Shown here: positions 1 through 12,391 of the stretch, one piece after another
Layout: each line of letters begins with the position of its first letter
Numbering within the stretch: the first letter of the stretch is position 1
Translations under genes and position numbers: made by a program
DNA from: Gamarada debralockiae
Taxonomy: Eukaryota; Ascomycota; Leotiomycetes; Helotiales; Hyphodiscaceae
DNA length: 64,000 bases
NCBI GenBank assembly: GCA_002803225.1
Contig: NXFV01000482.1
Location: 42,033 to 106,032, forward strand
Reading direction: 5' to 3'
Notes under the pieces: model-generated
Database searches by the model: none
Seen by the model: only the letters and a program-made list of their open reading frames with translations
Told to the model about the DNA's origin: nothing

Positions 1-1
1 T

Positions 2-1372
2 GGAGTACCTCCTTCACCCTATGGCCAACAATACTCTCCTTTCGCGAATCAAGATGATGCCTTTCCCCCTCTAGCCGGGCGTCAGGCAAGCATCGATATT
101 ACGGTCCCGACAATTGATACGAGTTACGCTTCGCATCCAGGCTCGAACTATGGCTCACCAAGAGACGAAGATCTGAATCGATTTGGCCTTGGTCTCTCTC
201 CAGCTGCTGCGAAGGGCTTGAGTGTTTTGGATGCGCCGTTACCGTCTTCGTTTGATAGCAATGGTGTCTCTTATTACGCAAGACAAGGCCCCATTGCGTC
301 CTCGGTGCCAACAAAATTCGGACTCGAATCACCTCCAGGATCTGTTGGAGCAGCTAGAGATGGACGAACTTCTGAAGCACTGAAGAGTTTGCATAGTTCT
401 GCTTTCGGAGACGATACCAGAGACCGATTCAATGGCATTCCTTCCTCCCCGCCCTCTGAAGAGTACTTTGGAAAGAGAGCTATGCATTCCCACCGATTTG
501 CGAAATCAAAGGTCATGTCTGCAAGTCTACCGAAGGCTGTGGATCAAGATTGGGAGGCAGGCTTTACATTCGAGGAGGATTATTTACCCGATACCTTGAA
601 GGATCTCATGACACCCCAGGAGAAAGCCAGAAGAGGATCGCGGAATGCCGATGAGGAAGGAAGACTTATTCACAGCGGTACAGGTACTCCAAATAATGAA
701 ACAGCAAGCAAATTCGGTTCACCCTCTAATGCCAGCCCTTCAAGATGGGGTCCCCTTTTCCAACGCCATCAACAGCAAAAGGAAGAGGAAGAAAAGGCAG
801 CAGCTTCCCGTGCATCAGCTTTCGGTCATGTTGGCTCGCCGCTCCGCAATTCCTCTCTTCACCCTGGCGCCAGCCCCAGCTCCAGACCAATAGCCCGACC
901 CAGCGTATCTGGCGACACATCTCCTTTTATCGCCTCTCCACCCCGCCAAAGCTCGATGTCAATCATCTCTCAACAACTCCAACGAACCCGTTTGTCTAGA
1001 GCAGAATCTAGTGGCAGCGATCCAGGTCTCCATCCAGTATCAGCTGCTCGTGTATCCAGCAATCCTATCGGCTCAGGTGCTGTGAGAACTGGTCTTGGTG
1101 GCGAGAGACAGGTCAGCTCGAGTAGTATAGGCAATGGTGGTAGTGGCAGATTTACCACGCCTATTGGTGAGGAGCAAGAGGAGCAAGGAGAGTTTGTCTT
1201 CAATATGGATGATATGGAAGCGGACAAGAAAGGCGAGAAGAGAAATAGTGGTGGTTGGACCTTCGCTGGTGGTACACGAAGCCCGCACCTAGGTCCGATC
1301 GGCGGAAGTCGCAATGGCGTGTCCAGCACCACGAATGGTGGGGCTTTGGATGGTATGTTTGGTGCTCGATAA
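2..1372 (+). CDS. C-terminal part of a CCCH-type zinc-finger family protein (5' end outside window)
   Basis: The frame is open from base 2 to a TAA at 1370-1372, about 456 residues, and no start codon belongs to it here, so the gene begins upstream. The visible part is low-complexity and rich in Ser, Pro and Gly. It has a conserved-looking acidic block (EEDYLPDTLKDLMTPQEKARR) near residues 185-205, a SPSRWGPLFQR motif near residue 250, and repeated SP sites. I recall this tail from fungal proteins annotated as C-x8-C-x5-C-x3-H zinc-finger or ankyrin/CCCH RNA-binding proteins. No zinc finger lies in this part, so the family call is from memory. No intron is needed. The downstream neighbour is RPL28, beyond a 1-kb spacer that holds an inverted-repeat element. 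Confidence 0.5.
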   Translation, partial: GVPPSPYGQQYSPFANQDDAFPPLAGRQASIDITVPTIDTSYASHPGSNYGSPRDEDLNRFGLGLSPAAAKGLSVLDAPLPSSFDSNGVSYYARQGPIASSVPTKFGLESPPGSVGAARDGRTSEALKSLHSSAFGDDTRDRFNGIPSSPPSEEYFGKRAMHSHRFAKSKVMSASLPKAVDQDWEAGFTFEEDYLPDTLKDLMTPQEKARRGSRNADEEGRLIHSGTGTPNNETASKFGSPSNASPSRWGPLFQRHQQQKEEEEKAAASRASAFGHVGSPLRNSSLHPGASPSSRPIARPSVSGDTSPFIASPPRQSSMSIISQQLQRTRLSRAESSGSDPGLHPVSAARVSSNPIGSGAVRTGLGGERQVSSSSIGNGGSGRFTTPIGEEQEEQGEFVFNMDDMEADKKGEKRNSGGWTFAGGTRSPHLGPIGGSRNGVSSTTNGGALDGMFGAR

Positions 1373-1789
1373 TATGCTTACTAGCCATCGAATTATCATC
1401 CAAACAGATCAACAACAGCGATCAGGGAAGGGCCAGCCATTCATCCCGCCCAGCTGCTTCAATACAGTGAGACTTTTGGAGCATATTGAAAGCGCCACAT
1501 TGAAACTGGGGTCATACTGGGATTGGATCATACAACTCTTGGGGAAAATTGCTTCTCATTGTATCATAGAATAACAGGAGCCTGCATTGGAATGCCGTGG
1601 TTGGGGCGGTCTTCTTTTCAGGAGTACAAATAGCACGCTTTGGGTCATAGATTGGTTGGTCATGAAATAGGAAATATAACATACGGAAGAATATTTCCAT
1701 GCAACTGCTTGGGAACAACGGCTCTGGATCCTAGATGAAGCCCCGAAAAAAGAACACCATGTTAGCCACGTGACAAAGATCCAATCATC
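1373..1789. other. 3' flank of the zinc-finger gene, no gene seen
   Basis: No supportable ORF. It contains a CACGTGA box at 1767-1773, just before the inverted-repeat element that starts at 1790. Confidence 0.5.
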
Positions 1790-2052
1790 CACGTGCTCTC
1801 AGTCGGAGTAAAAACCGTCCACCTTTTGGCCAGCGAGAACACCAAAATGCACCTACTCAAACTATTGATTCGTCGCCCTTCCGCTTTTGAAAATTTGTAG
1901 AACTCGGAGTAATGCTTCTCGAGAAGGAATTAACTCTATAGCTCAAAATAGTTATATCGTGAATTAATTCGATGTTGACGAGAATACGGATTTGTTGAAT
2001 TTGTACGCGGTGCCCAAAATCGGCCACTTTTTTCTCCGACTGAGAGCACGTG
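1790..2052. mobile_element. MITE-like element with perfect 19-bp terminal inverted repeats
   Basis: The left end at 1790-1808 reads CACGTGCTCTCAGTCGGAG. The right end at 2034-2052 is its exact reverse complement. Similarity continues inward, imperfectly, for roughly another 25 bp (A-run, then a CTTTTGG/TTTTGGG block). The 263-bp span has no coding capacity. Each tip includes a CACGTG box. I could not find a clear target-site duplication in the flanks. It sits in the spacer before RPL28, about 330 bp upstream of the start codon, so it could affect that promoter. Confidence 0.6.
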
Positions 2053-2383
2053 ATAACCTTCGATAGACGCCTCAGGCCGACATCCGGCCGAGATCAGAAC
2101 CATCGTCAAAAACTATTTTCAAAAGAGCGCAGTCAACCCCAAGTTCCTGCAAGTCCAAAGTCCAAAGTCCTCAATTCAACAAATCTCTCGCTCATAAGCC
2201 CACCTCTTTTCTATCAAAGATCTGGCATTTCATCTCCCTTACCCATCAAAAGGGCTCCCTCTCGTTAGGGCTTGTGGCCCTTCCTCTCGCCAAAACTTTT
2301 CGCGCTAACCCCCATCAATTCTCGAAATCATTTTTTGAACCTCAAGACAACGACAAGTCAACGGCATCCACCAACACGCAAAG

Positions 2384-3222
2384 ATGCCTACCCACTTGAG
2401 CAAAACCCGCAAGCAGTATGTCTCCATCTTCCGATTCTCTCGACTATTCAATTGTCTCTGCGCCGCCAGCCACTCTTCTCCCTCACCTTTCTCCCGATTA
2501 CGATTTGCTGATGGGCGAATGATGGGCTGGGGATGGCTTCACACCCAAGGGATGGGATGTAGTTGGGAAATGTATGCTGATGATACCTGTGTAATAGTCG
2601 CGGCCACGTCTCCGCCGGTCACGGTCGTGTAGGAAAGCACCGCAAGCATCCCGGTGGTAGAGGTCTTGCTGGTGGACAACACCACCACCGAACAAACATG
2701 GACAAGTACCATCCCGGTTATTTTGGAAAGGTCGGAATGCGATATTTCCACAAGCAGGGCAACCACTTCTGGAAGCCGATTATCAACTTGGATAAGGTAT
2801 GTGTGGTCTTTCATATCCTGGTGAAGGGTTGGGAGGGGAAAGGAGTGTGGGCATTGGAGGGAGGCATTGGGATGAGATTGGGGCCACACGATGCGGCAAG
2901 AGAAGCGGCAGATGGAGAGAGATTGATGGAGGGTGTTGGAACTGGAATTGGGTTGAACGAAGGATATGTGGAGGACCTCTGCTAACAATCCCTCCCACAG
3001 CTCTGGTCCTTAATCCCCGCCGAAAAGCGCGATAGTTACCTCGCCGAAGGCGCCAAGAAAGACACCGTCCCCGTCCTCGACCTTCTCCCCCTTGGATACA
3101 GCAAAGTGTTAGGCAAGGGCCGACTCCCCGACGTTCCCCTCGTCGTGCGCGCAAGATGGTTCAGCAAGGAGGCCGAGCGGAAGATTACTGAGGCTGGTGG
3201 TGTTGTTGAGCTGGTCGCATAG
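2384..3222 (+). CDS. RPL28: 60S ribosomal protein L28 (L27a / uL15)
   Basis: Cytosolic large-subunit protein uL15. Three exons: 2384-2415, 2598-2796 and 3001-3222. Intron 1 has a GTATGT donor after the codon start CA and ends TAG at 2597. Intron 2 has a GTATGT donor and a CACAG acceptor. Joined, they give 150 residues, against about 149 in yeast. The start [18 protein letters not shown], the basic [15 protein letters not shown] block, and the ending [13 protein letters not shown] are typical of the family. The introns (182 and 204 bp) are long for this window, and the first comes after only 32 coding bases, as is common in fungal ribosomal protein genes. Confidence 0.95.
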
Positions 3223-3603
3223 AGGAGCGTTTTTCGTCTGTCAATTGCAAAGGAATGGATGCATGGGAAGGGTTTCGTGGCTTGGCTGATGAATATGGCT
3301 TGCCTTGCGGAGTTCATCATACGAAATGAATAAAAACCTTCAAGACCAATGTTGCTTATTTTCTTGTGATGGTGGTGAGAGTGCGGTGGGAAAGGGAGAG
3401 GGCGTGGTTTGACTTGATTTGATTACTATGTTACGAATTATGTGCGGATGCTATGGTATCTTGGCTGACAACACAGGCGCCTCTAAATGCTCCAAAATGC
3501 TACAGCAAACCGGCCAGCAACGCTAAATATGTACAGCGAACGCCATTCTATGCTTCTCACCATACGCCATTTCACAGCAAACGCCTCCCTTCCGCAAAGT
3601 ATC

Positions 3604-5082
3604 TTACAACATATCCATCTCCTCATCATCCGACATCTCAACCTCTTTGAGGAATTCATGCTCCAGAGCTTCTTCAGCACTGATGCGCTTATTTGGATCA
3701 AGCTCCAAACAGCGTTCCAGGAACCGCACCGCGAGCTTCTCTTCATCCGTCAAAGGATCCTCACCCCCGTCCTTCCCTCCGTCATTCCGGCACGTAGACC
3801 AAAGAATAATCTTCTCGAGCGTGAAGCCTGCGTTGCCAATCGTCGGGATACTGGTCTCAAATTGTGTTCCGTGGAGGAGAGCACACATTCTCATTCTCTT
3901 GAGGCCGAAGATCGTTGCGATCTCTATCATGGCCTCCACATCATCAGCTGAGTTGAAGAACGGGAAGCGCTTAGATAAGATAGTGAGGAGGATGACACCA
4001 GCCGACCAAATGTCTATCTTGGTGCTTTGGTGAGTACACTTGAAGAGCACTTCTGGAGCACGAAATCCTCGAGTACCTGCACGATTGGCACGTCGTGAGG
4101 GTCGATTGTCGTTTCGTGGATAGCCAGATGATGGACCCATTGATGCTGCAACGCTATTCATGACTTTTTGACGTCGAGTTTGGCTCGATTCATTGCAGAG
4201 ACATGGCTTGCACTCCGTTCCTTCCCGCTCAGCGAGGCCAAAGTCCACAAGAACGCCACGCTGCTTATCTGGCTCGTAGAGGAAGTTCGTAGGCTTGATA
4301 TCCCTGTGAAGAATACCTTTGGCGTGAACCGAAGCAAGAGCTGAGAACAGTGACCTGAAGTAGATCTGCATATCCGGGACAGTCATCCTGCGAAAGTACT
4401 CTCGAAAATCCGTATGGCGGAAGTAAGGTAGAACAGCAACAACTTGATCCGTATGTCTGAAAGCAGTGATCAAAGGACAGACAGAATCGCAGCCTCGGAG
4501 ATCATTGAGGAGTTCCAATTCGTTGAGGATTCGAGAAGGGCTGCTCGTGACGTAGATTTTTTTGATGGCGACGTATTTGGGACGATGTCGTTGCTGTGCG
4601 TACTCGTCCATATCTGCCAATGCCTGGATGTCGACTCGCCGCTTTTTCAGGGGTGGCGACGTCCATTTGGAGGAGTTTTCCTTCTCTTCGATGTCCCAAT
4701 CGTTGTGGTACGCCTCGTATAAGAGATCTTCCGCCTTGTATACCGTAGAGAATGTACCTGTGTCGCGTCAATTAAAGTTCAGCATGTGAAAGTAAATCAA
4801 TCGACTACCTTCTCCAATTCGATTTATAAGGCGGAATCGGTCCTTTATGCCCTTGAAAGTCTCTTGGAATCGCAACATATCTTCTTGTACCGCAGCGTCA
4901 ACAACATTGTCGCTGTCGTCGGAGTCCTCCGAGTACTCGTCTTCCTGGTCATCCTCGTCGCCTTCCGGCCTCGACTCCTCAATTGTCTCTAGATCCTCCT
5001 CCAACTCCTCCCTTTCCTCCATATCATCGTGGTGGATTTCGAAAGGAGGAACTTTCGCGGTACGCGGTCGAATTGCAGCCAT
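3604..5082 (-). CDS. CDC7: Cell division cycle kinase Cdc7 (Hsk1), catalytic subunit of DDK
   Basis: Ser/Thr kinase that, with Dbf4, phosphorylates the MCM helicase to fire replication origins. Two exons on the minus strand, 5082-4809 and 4757-3604; the 51-bp intron splits the Gly-rich loop, which reads IGEGTFSTVYKAE when joined. The product is 475 residues. The first ~85 residues are strongly acidic (Asp/Glu/Ser). The catalytic Lys is in VAIKK near residue 157, HRDIKPTN near 242, DFGLAE near 263, and the APE-type GFRAPEVLF follows. The stretch CDSVCPLITAFRHTDQ and the FREYFRRM segment are Cdc7 hallmarks. The kinase inserts are short. It is divergent from the condensin gene, 308 bp apart. Confidence 0.93.
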
Positions 5083-5390
5083 TGTTTGCTACAAGACGAA
5101 CTCTTATAAACGAAACGCAAAGAGCCTCCTACGATGACAAGAATTGCCTTCCAGAAGCCTGCCAATAATCAGTTTGTTTATATCCAGGTACGAGCGTACG
5201 GCCCAGCAGCGGGGTGCAGTGTTCCAGTGGGTGGACGCGATTGGGCTAGTACCCGATTGGGAAGTTTGTTTTCAAAACACGCACTTCATCCGACAACCAA
5301 GAAGCGCGACAAGCCGACGACGCTTCGATCAACGTTTTTGCATTTCAAGCCCATGATTGCGCAGTATCATACTGCAACAAAATCGCCAAC
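5083..5390. promoter_or_regulatory. Shared divergent promoter, CDC7 / condensin subunit 1
   Basis: 308 bp lie between the two start codons, so both 5' UTRs and core promoters are in it. I see no clear TATA box or MluI-type (ACGCGT) motif, although both genes act in S phase or mitosis. Confidence 0.6.
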
Positions 5391-8300
5391 ATGGATACCA
5401 TACAATTCGACATCAACGATGCCCTCAAACACTACATGAGCGATCCCGCGACTGTCTCAACACCAGAGGCCGATTCCAACCTCGTGGACTGCGAAAACGA
5501 CCCCGAATCCCTCACCAACTCACTAATCAACACAGTACTCAATCCCATCGTAGATTCGGTGGCAGAGAACCCGGATGCGATCACAAGATCCTCCTCTTTT
5601 GATTCTCTGCAATTCTTACTAAAGTGTGCCCCAGTTTCCCTTAAATCTAGTCAAAACTACGCTGTTGAACCCGACGCTGAGCTCTTCAAACTTTCCAGAT
5701 CCTCCTCTGTTCTGCCCACTCACGCCCTCAGCAAGATATTCGATCTCGTTGTTTCGGGCCTTTCGGCGGAAGCGGATATCATTCATAACGATCTCGAGAC
5801 CGACGAGCAAGATATCATCTCGCATCATAAACAATTGTTGGAGGTCTTTGGTTTCCTGCTGCAATGGACGATTGCCGCTGTCGAGACGAAGGCGGCCGAG
5901 AAATCGAGTACGGCGCCCGCGGCGAGAGGGAGAGGAAAGGGTGCTAAAGCTAAGACTGCTGCGAAGGATGGAACTTGGGATTCGTCTGCTCAACTACAAA
6001 CTGCACTGGACACAATGTGCAAAGTGCTGAAATTGAAGCTCTCGAAGATCTTCCTCACGACCTCAGAGAGAGACACATTCATTAGTCTGTTTACCAGGCC
6101 AGTTTATATGGTTTTGGAGAGCGAGCAAAGAGTTAAGAATAAGGCGATCCTGATGCATGCATTCAAAGTTCTATGCATTGCAGTGAAGCACCACGGCCAC
6201 GGTTACGGTGAGATTGAATATAGATTTGAAGATGGATTTCGTACTGACAGCGCGTATCAGGTGCTCAAATATCGATTGTCCAGAATTTGACTTATTTCGA
6301 GCATCTCGCGGAGCCCATGGCCGAGTTTCTTCATATCCTCTCGGAACAATACGACTATCCCCAATTGACCGATGAAATTCTTCGAGAACTTAGCAACAAA
6401 GAGTTCAACAGCAATGACACGAAGGGCCCGAAGTCAGTCTCTTCATTCATTGTTAAGCTCTCCGAGCTTGCACCCAGACTAGTCATCAAGCAGATGACTC
6501 TGTTAGCAAAACAATTAGATAGTGAATCCTACGCTCTGCGTTGTGCACTCATCGAAGTTTGCGGTAACCTCTTGGCCGATCTGAGCAAGCAAGAAGAGCG
6601 CAGCGATAACTACAAGTCACAACTCAATGCATTTTTCGACGTGCTGGAAGAGCGTTTCTTGGATGTTAATCCGTACTGCAGATGTCGAACAATCCAAGTC
6701 TACATTAAACTTTGCGACCTCGAGCAGAAGTTTCCCAAACGGAGACAAAAGGCTGCGGAGTTGGCAGCACGAAGTCTGGAGGACAAGAGCAGCAATGTTC
6801 GCAGAAATGCAATCAAACTCCTTGGATCCTTGATCAAGACTCACCCTTTCAGCATTATGCACGGATCGCAACTTTCGTACAAGGAATGGAATGCCCGACT
6901 AGACACAGTTGACGCTGAATTGAATGCCTTGAAGCCTCCAGTTGGCACTCCAGGTCTTGCGGATACGAAGGTGGATACCGCATTACTGGATGAGGCAACG
7001 CAAATTGAATCGGATTCGCCACAGAAACCCATGACGGACGAGCAGAAGATCGCCGCAGTCCGGAAGGCTCAAGAGGATGCTGCAGCTTCGGAGGCGATTA
7101 ACAAGCTGACATTGACAAGACGATACTACGTTGAGGCACTCAAATTCATCGAGGTTTTGCACGGAGCAACAACTACCATCTGTCAACTTCTCGGATCCAA
7201 GAACAAGAGCGAAGTCATTGAAGCCATGGACTACTTCGAAATTGGAGATGCCTACAACATCGAGCAGAACAAGCTTGGCATTCGACGAATGCTGAGATTG
7301 ATCTGGACCAAGGGCAACAGCGATGAAGGCAAGGGAGTTCAGAATCATCTCATCGAGTGCTATAAACGCTTGTTCTTCGAGGCACCAGATTCGTATAGCG
7401 AAAACGACGCCGCCAACTATATCGCTCGAAACATGATCAGCTTGACCTTTGGAGCAACTCCGGCTGAGCTAACTTCGCTCGAGCAGTTGTTGAGCACTAT
7501 GATGACTGCGAACCACATTTCAGAACTTGTTATCTCAAAGCTGTGGCAGGTGTATGGTGTTCAAAAGAGAGAAATCTCGAAGAGCCAGCGACGTGGAGCA
7601 ATCATCGTTCTTGGAATGTTGGCAACCGCCAAACCTGAGATTGTTTTTGGAGAGATGGAAACCATGTTGCGAATTGGATTGGGGAGCCTTGGACGATCAG
7701 ACTTGCAACTAGCCAAGTACACTTGCATTGCCCTTCGACGAATCAACCCTACAGGACGAAAAGCGAAAGAGACGACTGCGCAAACTTCCAAACTTACGAA
7801 TGACCATGCTGTTCTTACGAAGCTCGCCGCTATCATTGAGATTGAGTCCGACAATAAAGAATGGTATGGAGTAGCTGAGCAGGCCATCAGTGCCATCTAT
7901 ACTCTGTCGAAGCACCCTGATACACTTTGCTCCGAGATCCTGCGAAGAAAGACAAAGCATGTCTTCCAAAAGCGAACGGAAAAGACTCCAGAACCAGAGC
8001 AACAAGAAGAGGCAACTCAAACGGAGACGCCTCCTCCTGATACTCCACTGCCCACAACGGAGGAGACAGAGGCCAAGCTGAAAGGCTCAGTTGCTCTTTC
8101 TCAGCTCCTATTCATCGTTGGACACGTCGCTATCAAACAGATTGTTCATCTTGAACTCTGTGAGCTCGACTTCAAGCGACGGAAGGCCGAAGCAGAGAAG
8201 AACAAGCCTGCCAATGAAGCCCCTGCAGACAAAGCAGCTAAGGAAGCAGCCGATGATCTTGACATGATTGGAGGTACGACCGAGGACGACTTTACGGAAG

Positions 8301-9143
8301 CCATGACCCACATCCGTGAACGTGAGCTTCTCTACGGCGAGAACTCTCTCCTGGCAAACTTTGGTCCCCTTGTCTCTGAGATCTGCTCAAACAACACGAC
8401 CTACAGAGATCGCAACTTGCAAGCCGCAGCCACACTTTGCTTGGCCAAGCTCATGTGCGTCAGTTCCGAGTATTGTGAGCAGAACCTCCCTCTCCTGATC
8501 ACTATCCTGGAGCGATCCAAGGACCCCATCACGCGTTCCAACGTCGTCATCGCACTCGGCGATATGGCAGTCTGCTTCAACCATCTCATCGACGAGAACA
8601 CTGACTTCCTGTACCGCCGTCTCAACGACAAGGATGCAAGCGTCAAACGCACTTGCTTGATGACTCTTACATTCCTTATTCTTGCAGGTCAAGTCAAGGT
8701 CAAGGGCCAGCTTGGAGAAATGGCGAAGTGCTTGGAGGATGAGGATAAGAGGATTGCGGACTTGAGTCGCATGTTCTTTACCGAGTTGAGTACGAAAGAT
8801 AATGCTGTTTACAACCACTTCGTCGACATGTTTAGTTTGCTGAGTGCGGAGAAGGATTTGGAGGAGGATGCGTTAAAGAGAATCGTTAAGTTCTTGGCTG
8901 GATTTATTGAGAAGGTTAGATCCTCTCCTTTCCGGATGCCAAGTAGGCAGGACATGCTAACGAATTGAATAGGACAAGCACGCCAAACAGCTGGCAGACA
9001 AACTCGCCGCCAGGCTGGCCAGATGCGAGACTGAGAGACAGTGGAATGATGTTGCTTATGCTTTGAGTCTGCTACAGCACAAGAACGAGGAGATCACGAA
9101 GTTGGTCACGGGTGGATTTAGGGTAGTTCAAGCCAGTGCTTGA
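5391..9143 (+). CDS. CND1: Condensin complex subunit 1 (Cnd1/Ycs4, CAP-D2 homologue)
   Basis: Non-SMC HEAT-repeat subunit of condensin, needed for mitotic chromosome compaction and segregation. Three exons: 5391-6207, 6261-8914 and 8973-9143. Intron 1 (53 bp) rejoins two frames to give HGHGYGAQISIVQNLTYFEH, the conserved family stretch. Intron 2 (58 bp, branch GCTAACG, acceptor ATAG) leads to the last exon, DKHAKQLADKLAARL onward. The product is about 1213 residues, close to yeast Ycs4 (1176). Helical HEAT-type repeats run throughout, for example LEDKSSNVRRNAIKLL and RSNVVIALGDM near the C-terminal third. A basic, Ala-rich insert (GRGKGAKAKTAAK) is near residue 187. An acidic/Pro segment (PEPEQQEEATQTE) separates the two repeat halves. 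Confidence 0.95.
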
Positions 9144-12100
9144 AGTAGCGCGGATCTTGTATGAATATCATGAGTTTGGAGAATGGGATGGTGTGGTACA
9201 GGTCTTATGTTGGAGTCTTGACTTTATTTTAGCTTGCATCATGCGTAATGAATGAAAGCTCTGACCTCAAAACCTGCTTATGGCACTGAACATGTGCTTT
9301 CCGCTGCTCGAGTCAGGCCCCAGTATCTCATTCTATATCTTTCACCGTCTCCAGTATTTGTCTCCCTTCCTTGATTATAATCATTGGCCGTTCTTAGTCG
9401 GGATGTTCATCTTTTATAAGCTTCCAGGTACGCGTTGTAAATGGAAGAAGCCAACCGAATTCAACCTCAAGTGGGTCGTGGAAGCTAACCAGTTTCCCGT
9501 ATCTTTCCTTCTTTAGAACAAGACAGAATAGGAGATTCCTCACAATCGAGCCACTGAATAGTGATTTCTTTCAAGCCCCTCATCTTGTGCAGCATCCCAT
9601 TTTACACGAATTGAATCAGCTGCGTGAGATAAATGACCACACGCTGTATTTTTACCCTAACTATCCTCCTTCAAAGTTCCTCCTAGTAATGAAAATGTCC
9701 TGTAGGAGGCATCCCGCGGGAAGCAGCAATCGCAATCAGATGCTGAGCCGATCATATCACTCCAGTCTTTGCTTCCGAAGTTCATTAATTAGAGAAATAG
9801 ATCGTGTCTTTGAGGGATCGAAATAGGGATAGTAGCGCCAGAGATTGCAGTGCGCCTCAGGTGTCTACACCATCCTTCTTCCTTCCATCATTTCTATCCT
9901 TAACCTCGGAGCATCACTTTGCGCTCTCAATTTTGCCAGCATTTCTTCGCTTGGCTCCTCCGTCTCGTCGTCTTGATCAACATAGTCAGCTGCTTCACAT
10001 TGTTAGCGATACAAAGGATCGATATGCAACAGCACCATGTAATTTCATAAAGTACTCAAAGTAAATTCGAATCATTTGATTTCTTTTATAACCACTAAGA
10101 TAAGCAATATTTATCTCCTGTAGTGAATGCATCATGGCCACCTGAATCTCTCGGAGGGTTTTAATTCTAAATGAGCTCAACTCGTCAAATGATCAATGGG
10201 GAGATCACACATTTTTCATCATACTTATTCGATCAACTTCAAATCAAAGGTCCATTAGGGCTACACTATGTGTCTCGCTACCCAAGAGTTATGTTCAATC
10301 GTTCCAGCTGAATGATTTAACATATTCTTCTCTCATCAAGAGACCGACTTCGTGTCTGTCCTCCTCCACTACCAGAGACTTCCAAATTTCATCGGGCGTT
10401 GTCAGCTTGATAACGACACATAGCATTAAACAATATAGAAATTTGCACCGTAAATACTCTACCTAAACCCTATTGGGTGGTATAATCGCTCGATGTGTAA
10501 GAATGCAAGTGGTCGCCAACTTGGGCTCGCTCACGACACCAACTTTGTGAAGATCTGGCAGGTTGGTTAGAAGAGATCATAAATCTATATGTAGGCCTGA
10601 TATGATCACTAAATGTACGCTGTCTGATCGTCTTCCTTGTCTAAGTAGGCCATAGAAGCAACAAGCAGTGAAGTTCGTAACGTATACTCAACTTACTCGT
10701 CAGTCTTTCTGCCCGAGGCGGTGCCTCGTGTGTCGCCTTCGAAGGCGAGAGGAGAGGACGCTTTCAGGAGTTACCCGAAATGGTAGAGAGTAATTCTAAA
10801 ACACTATTAAACATGTATATTTCGGGGTTTTCTAAGGGATTCCTACGACGGCTAGTAAGTTGAGGAGGGGGGTTCTTGGGCTCTAGGGCTGCAAAATCTT
10901 CTTTCGTTGAAACTCGAGGGATCAATTGGCATGAAATTAATTCGCCGGCTGGGCTAGTATAAACAACTGAATAATCGTCCATGATTCCATATGATGATGG
11001 TGTTGGAGGCAGTCATGTTGTTCCCTTAAGCATTACCTCAAACATCACTCCCGTCCCAGAAAAGAAGGATCACTAGCACCAACGACAAGAGCTCCTCCCT
11101 CATCGTTAGCAGTACAAAATATCATTCTTTGCCCCTACGCTTCATTCCCATGTTTCTTTTACTAGTCGACGACTATTACAAGCCGCGAGTAAGGTATCAA
11201 TAACCGGAGGTGCTGATTTCAAGGCTCAATTAAATCCCCTTGTAATTATTTCAAGAGACAAATTTCAATACCATAGTAACGGGCCAAAAAGGCTAATATG
11301 CCATAGCATAGAAGACACTCAATTACCGCACACCTTATTTCCTGTTTTTCGTCAAATTTAGCTATCTTTTCAGCCCTATTTTCACGTACCCTGCCTGTTT
11401 ATTTGTGTCCTCTCCCTCCGGGATAGCCCCTCCTCAAAGACTGGGCGAAGGAACCCTTAGTATATTTGTACTTGGTGACGGATGGCACTGAAATCTTATT
11501 TGTGGTATTTAAATCTTTTCGGTATTTTCCTATAGTAAATTTTGTTTATGAAATCTTTATCCATTGGGTTATTTTAATACCGATGACAGATTTCCTCTTT
11601 CATGTAGCTAGATCTCCTACCAAGTAGCAGATAAGAAGAGACAATATCCATCTATTTTGGCCCAGAAGTCGCTCGGCCTTATCCTACGAGGTCCTAAAGA
11701 GACCACTGCAGTCGGGTATAAATTAGGGGCTTTAGACTCTGTTCTAGAGCAGAAGACCCCTCTGTGCCCGAGATGTATAAACAGCTTATAAAGAGCCCCA
11801 TTTTATATTCCTCTCATGTTTAAAACCTAGAAGAAAAGAATCAAGGCGAAATAAATGCGCTACCTAGGCCCTGCGGCCTAGTTTGACGGGCCTACTTGTG
11901 GAAGTGAATTTAGACCCAAGGGAAAGTTTCAGCCGAGTAATCAACGCAATAGTGAATTTATTCCTCCTCCTGAAAATTCTTCGGTGAGCCATTTAATGAA
12001 TATTCACTAATATACGGTTCTACCTATAAAGATAACATCCCCTCTCCCCTCTTCCCCAAAAACTATTACACGAACACTACATTTTTTCCTTCTTACTTTC

Positions 12101-12391
12101 CTCTACCCTCATCTATCTTCCAATATTCTTGGCCAACCCCTCCCTACCCATCAACAAAAAGGAATTTGTTAGCTTCAGTTGGCCTACCAGCAAGGACCCC
12201 GAGTCGCCTAAGCATTGCGGCTACTTGCAGGGCCAACACAACTTGTATTGTACCTAGCAGGTAAACGGACCATCTAGCACACTCAAAATAAATTCAACCA
12301 CAACTTTGGTTAGTATTTCCGTTACTAGCAAAGGCCAAAGTCGACTTGAGCCTACCCTAGACATACATCCCTTCTCATCTTCGACTACTAA
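9144..12391. other. Gene-poor region
   Basis: About 3.2 kb with only short ORFs on either strand, none recognisable. It reads as AT-rich with many stops in all frames, consistent with old, decayed repeat DNA. A short open stretch near 11660-11800 is not identifiable. A pair of palindromes lies at 10714-10747. Confidence 0.5.
10714..10747. repeat. Two adjacent perfect palindromes
   Basis: At 10714-10728, 6-bp arms CGAGGC/GCCTCG flank a 3-base loop. At 10734-10747 a 14-bp palindrome CGCCTTCGAAGGCG is centred on TTCGAA. They lie in gene-poor DNA and may be the tip of a decayed element. No downstream T-run or gene suggests a terminator. Confidence 0.5.
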
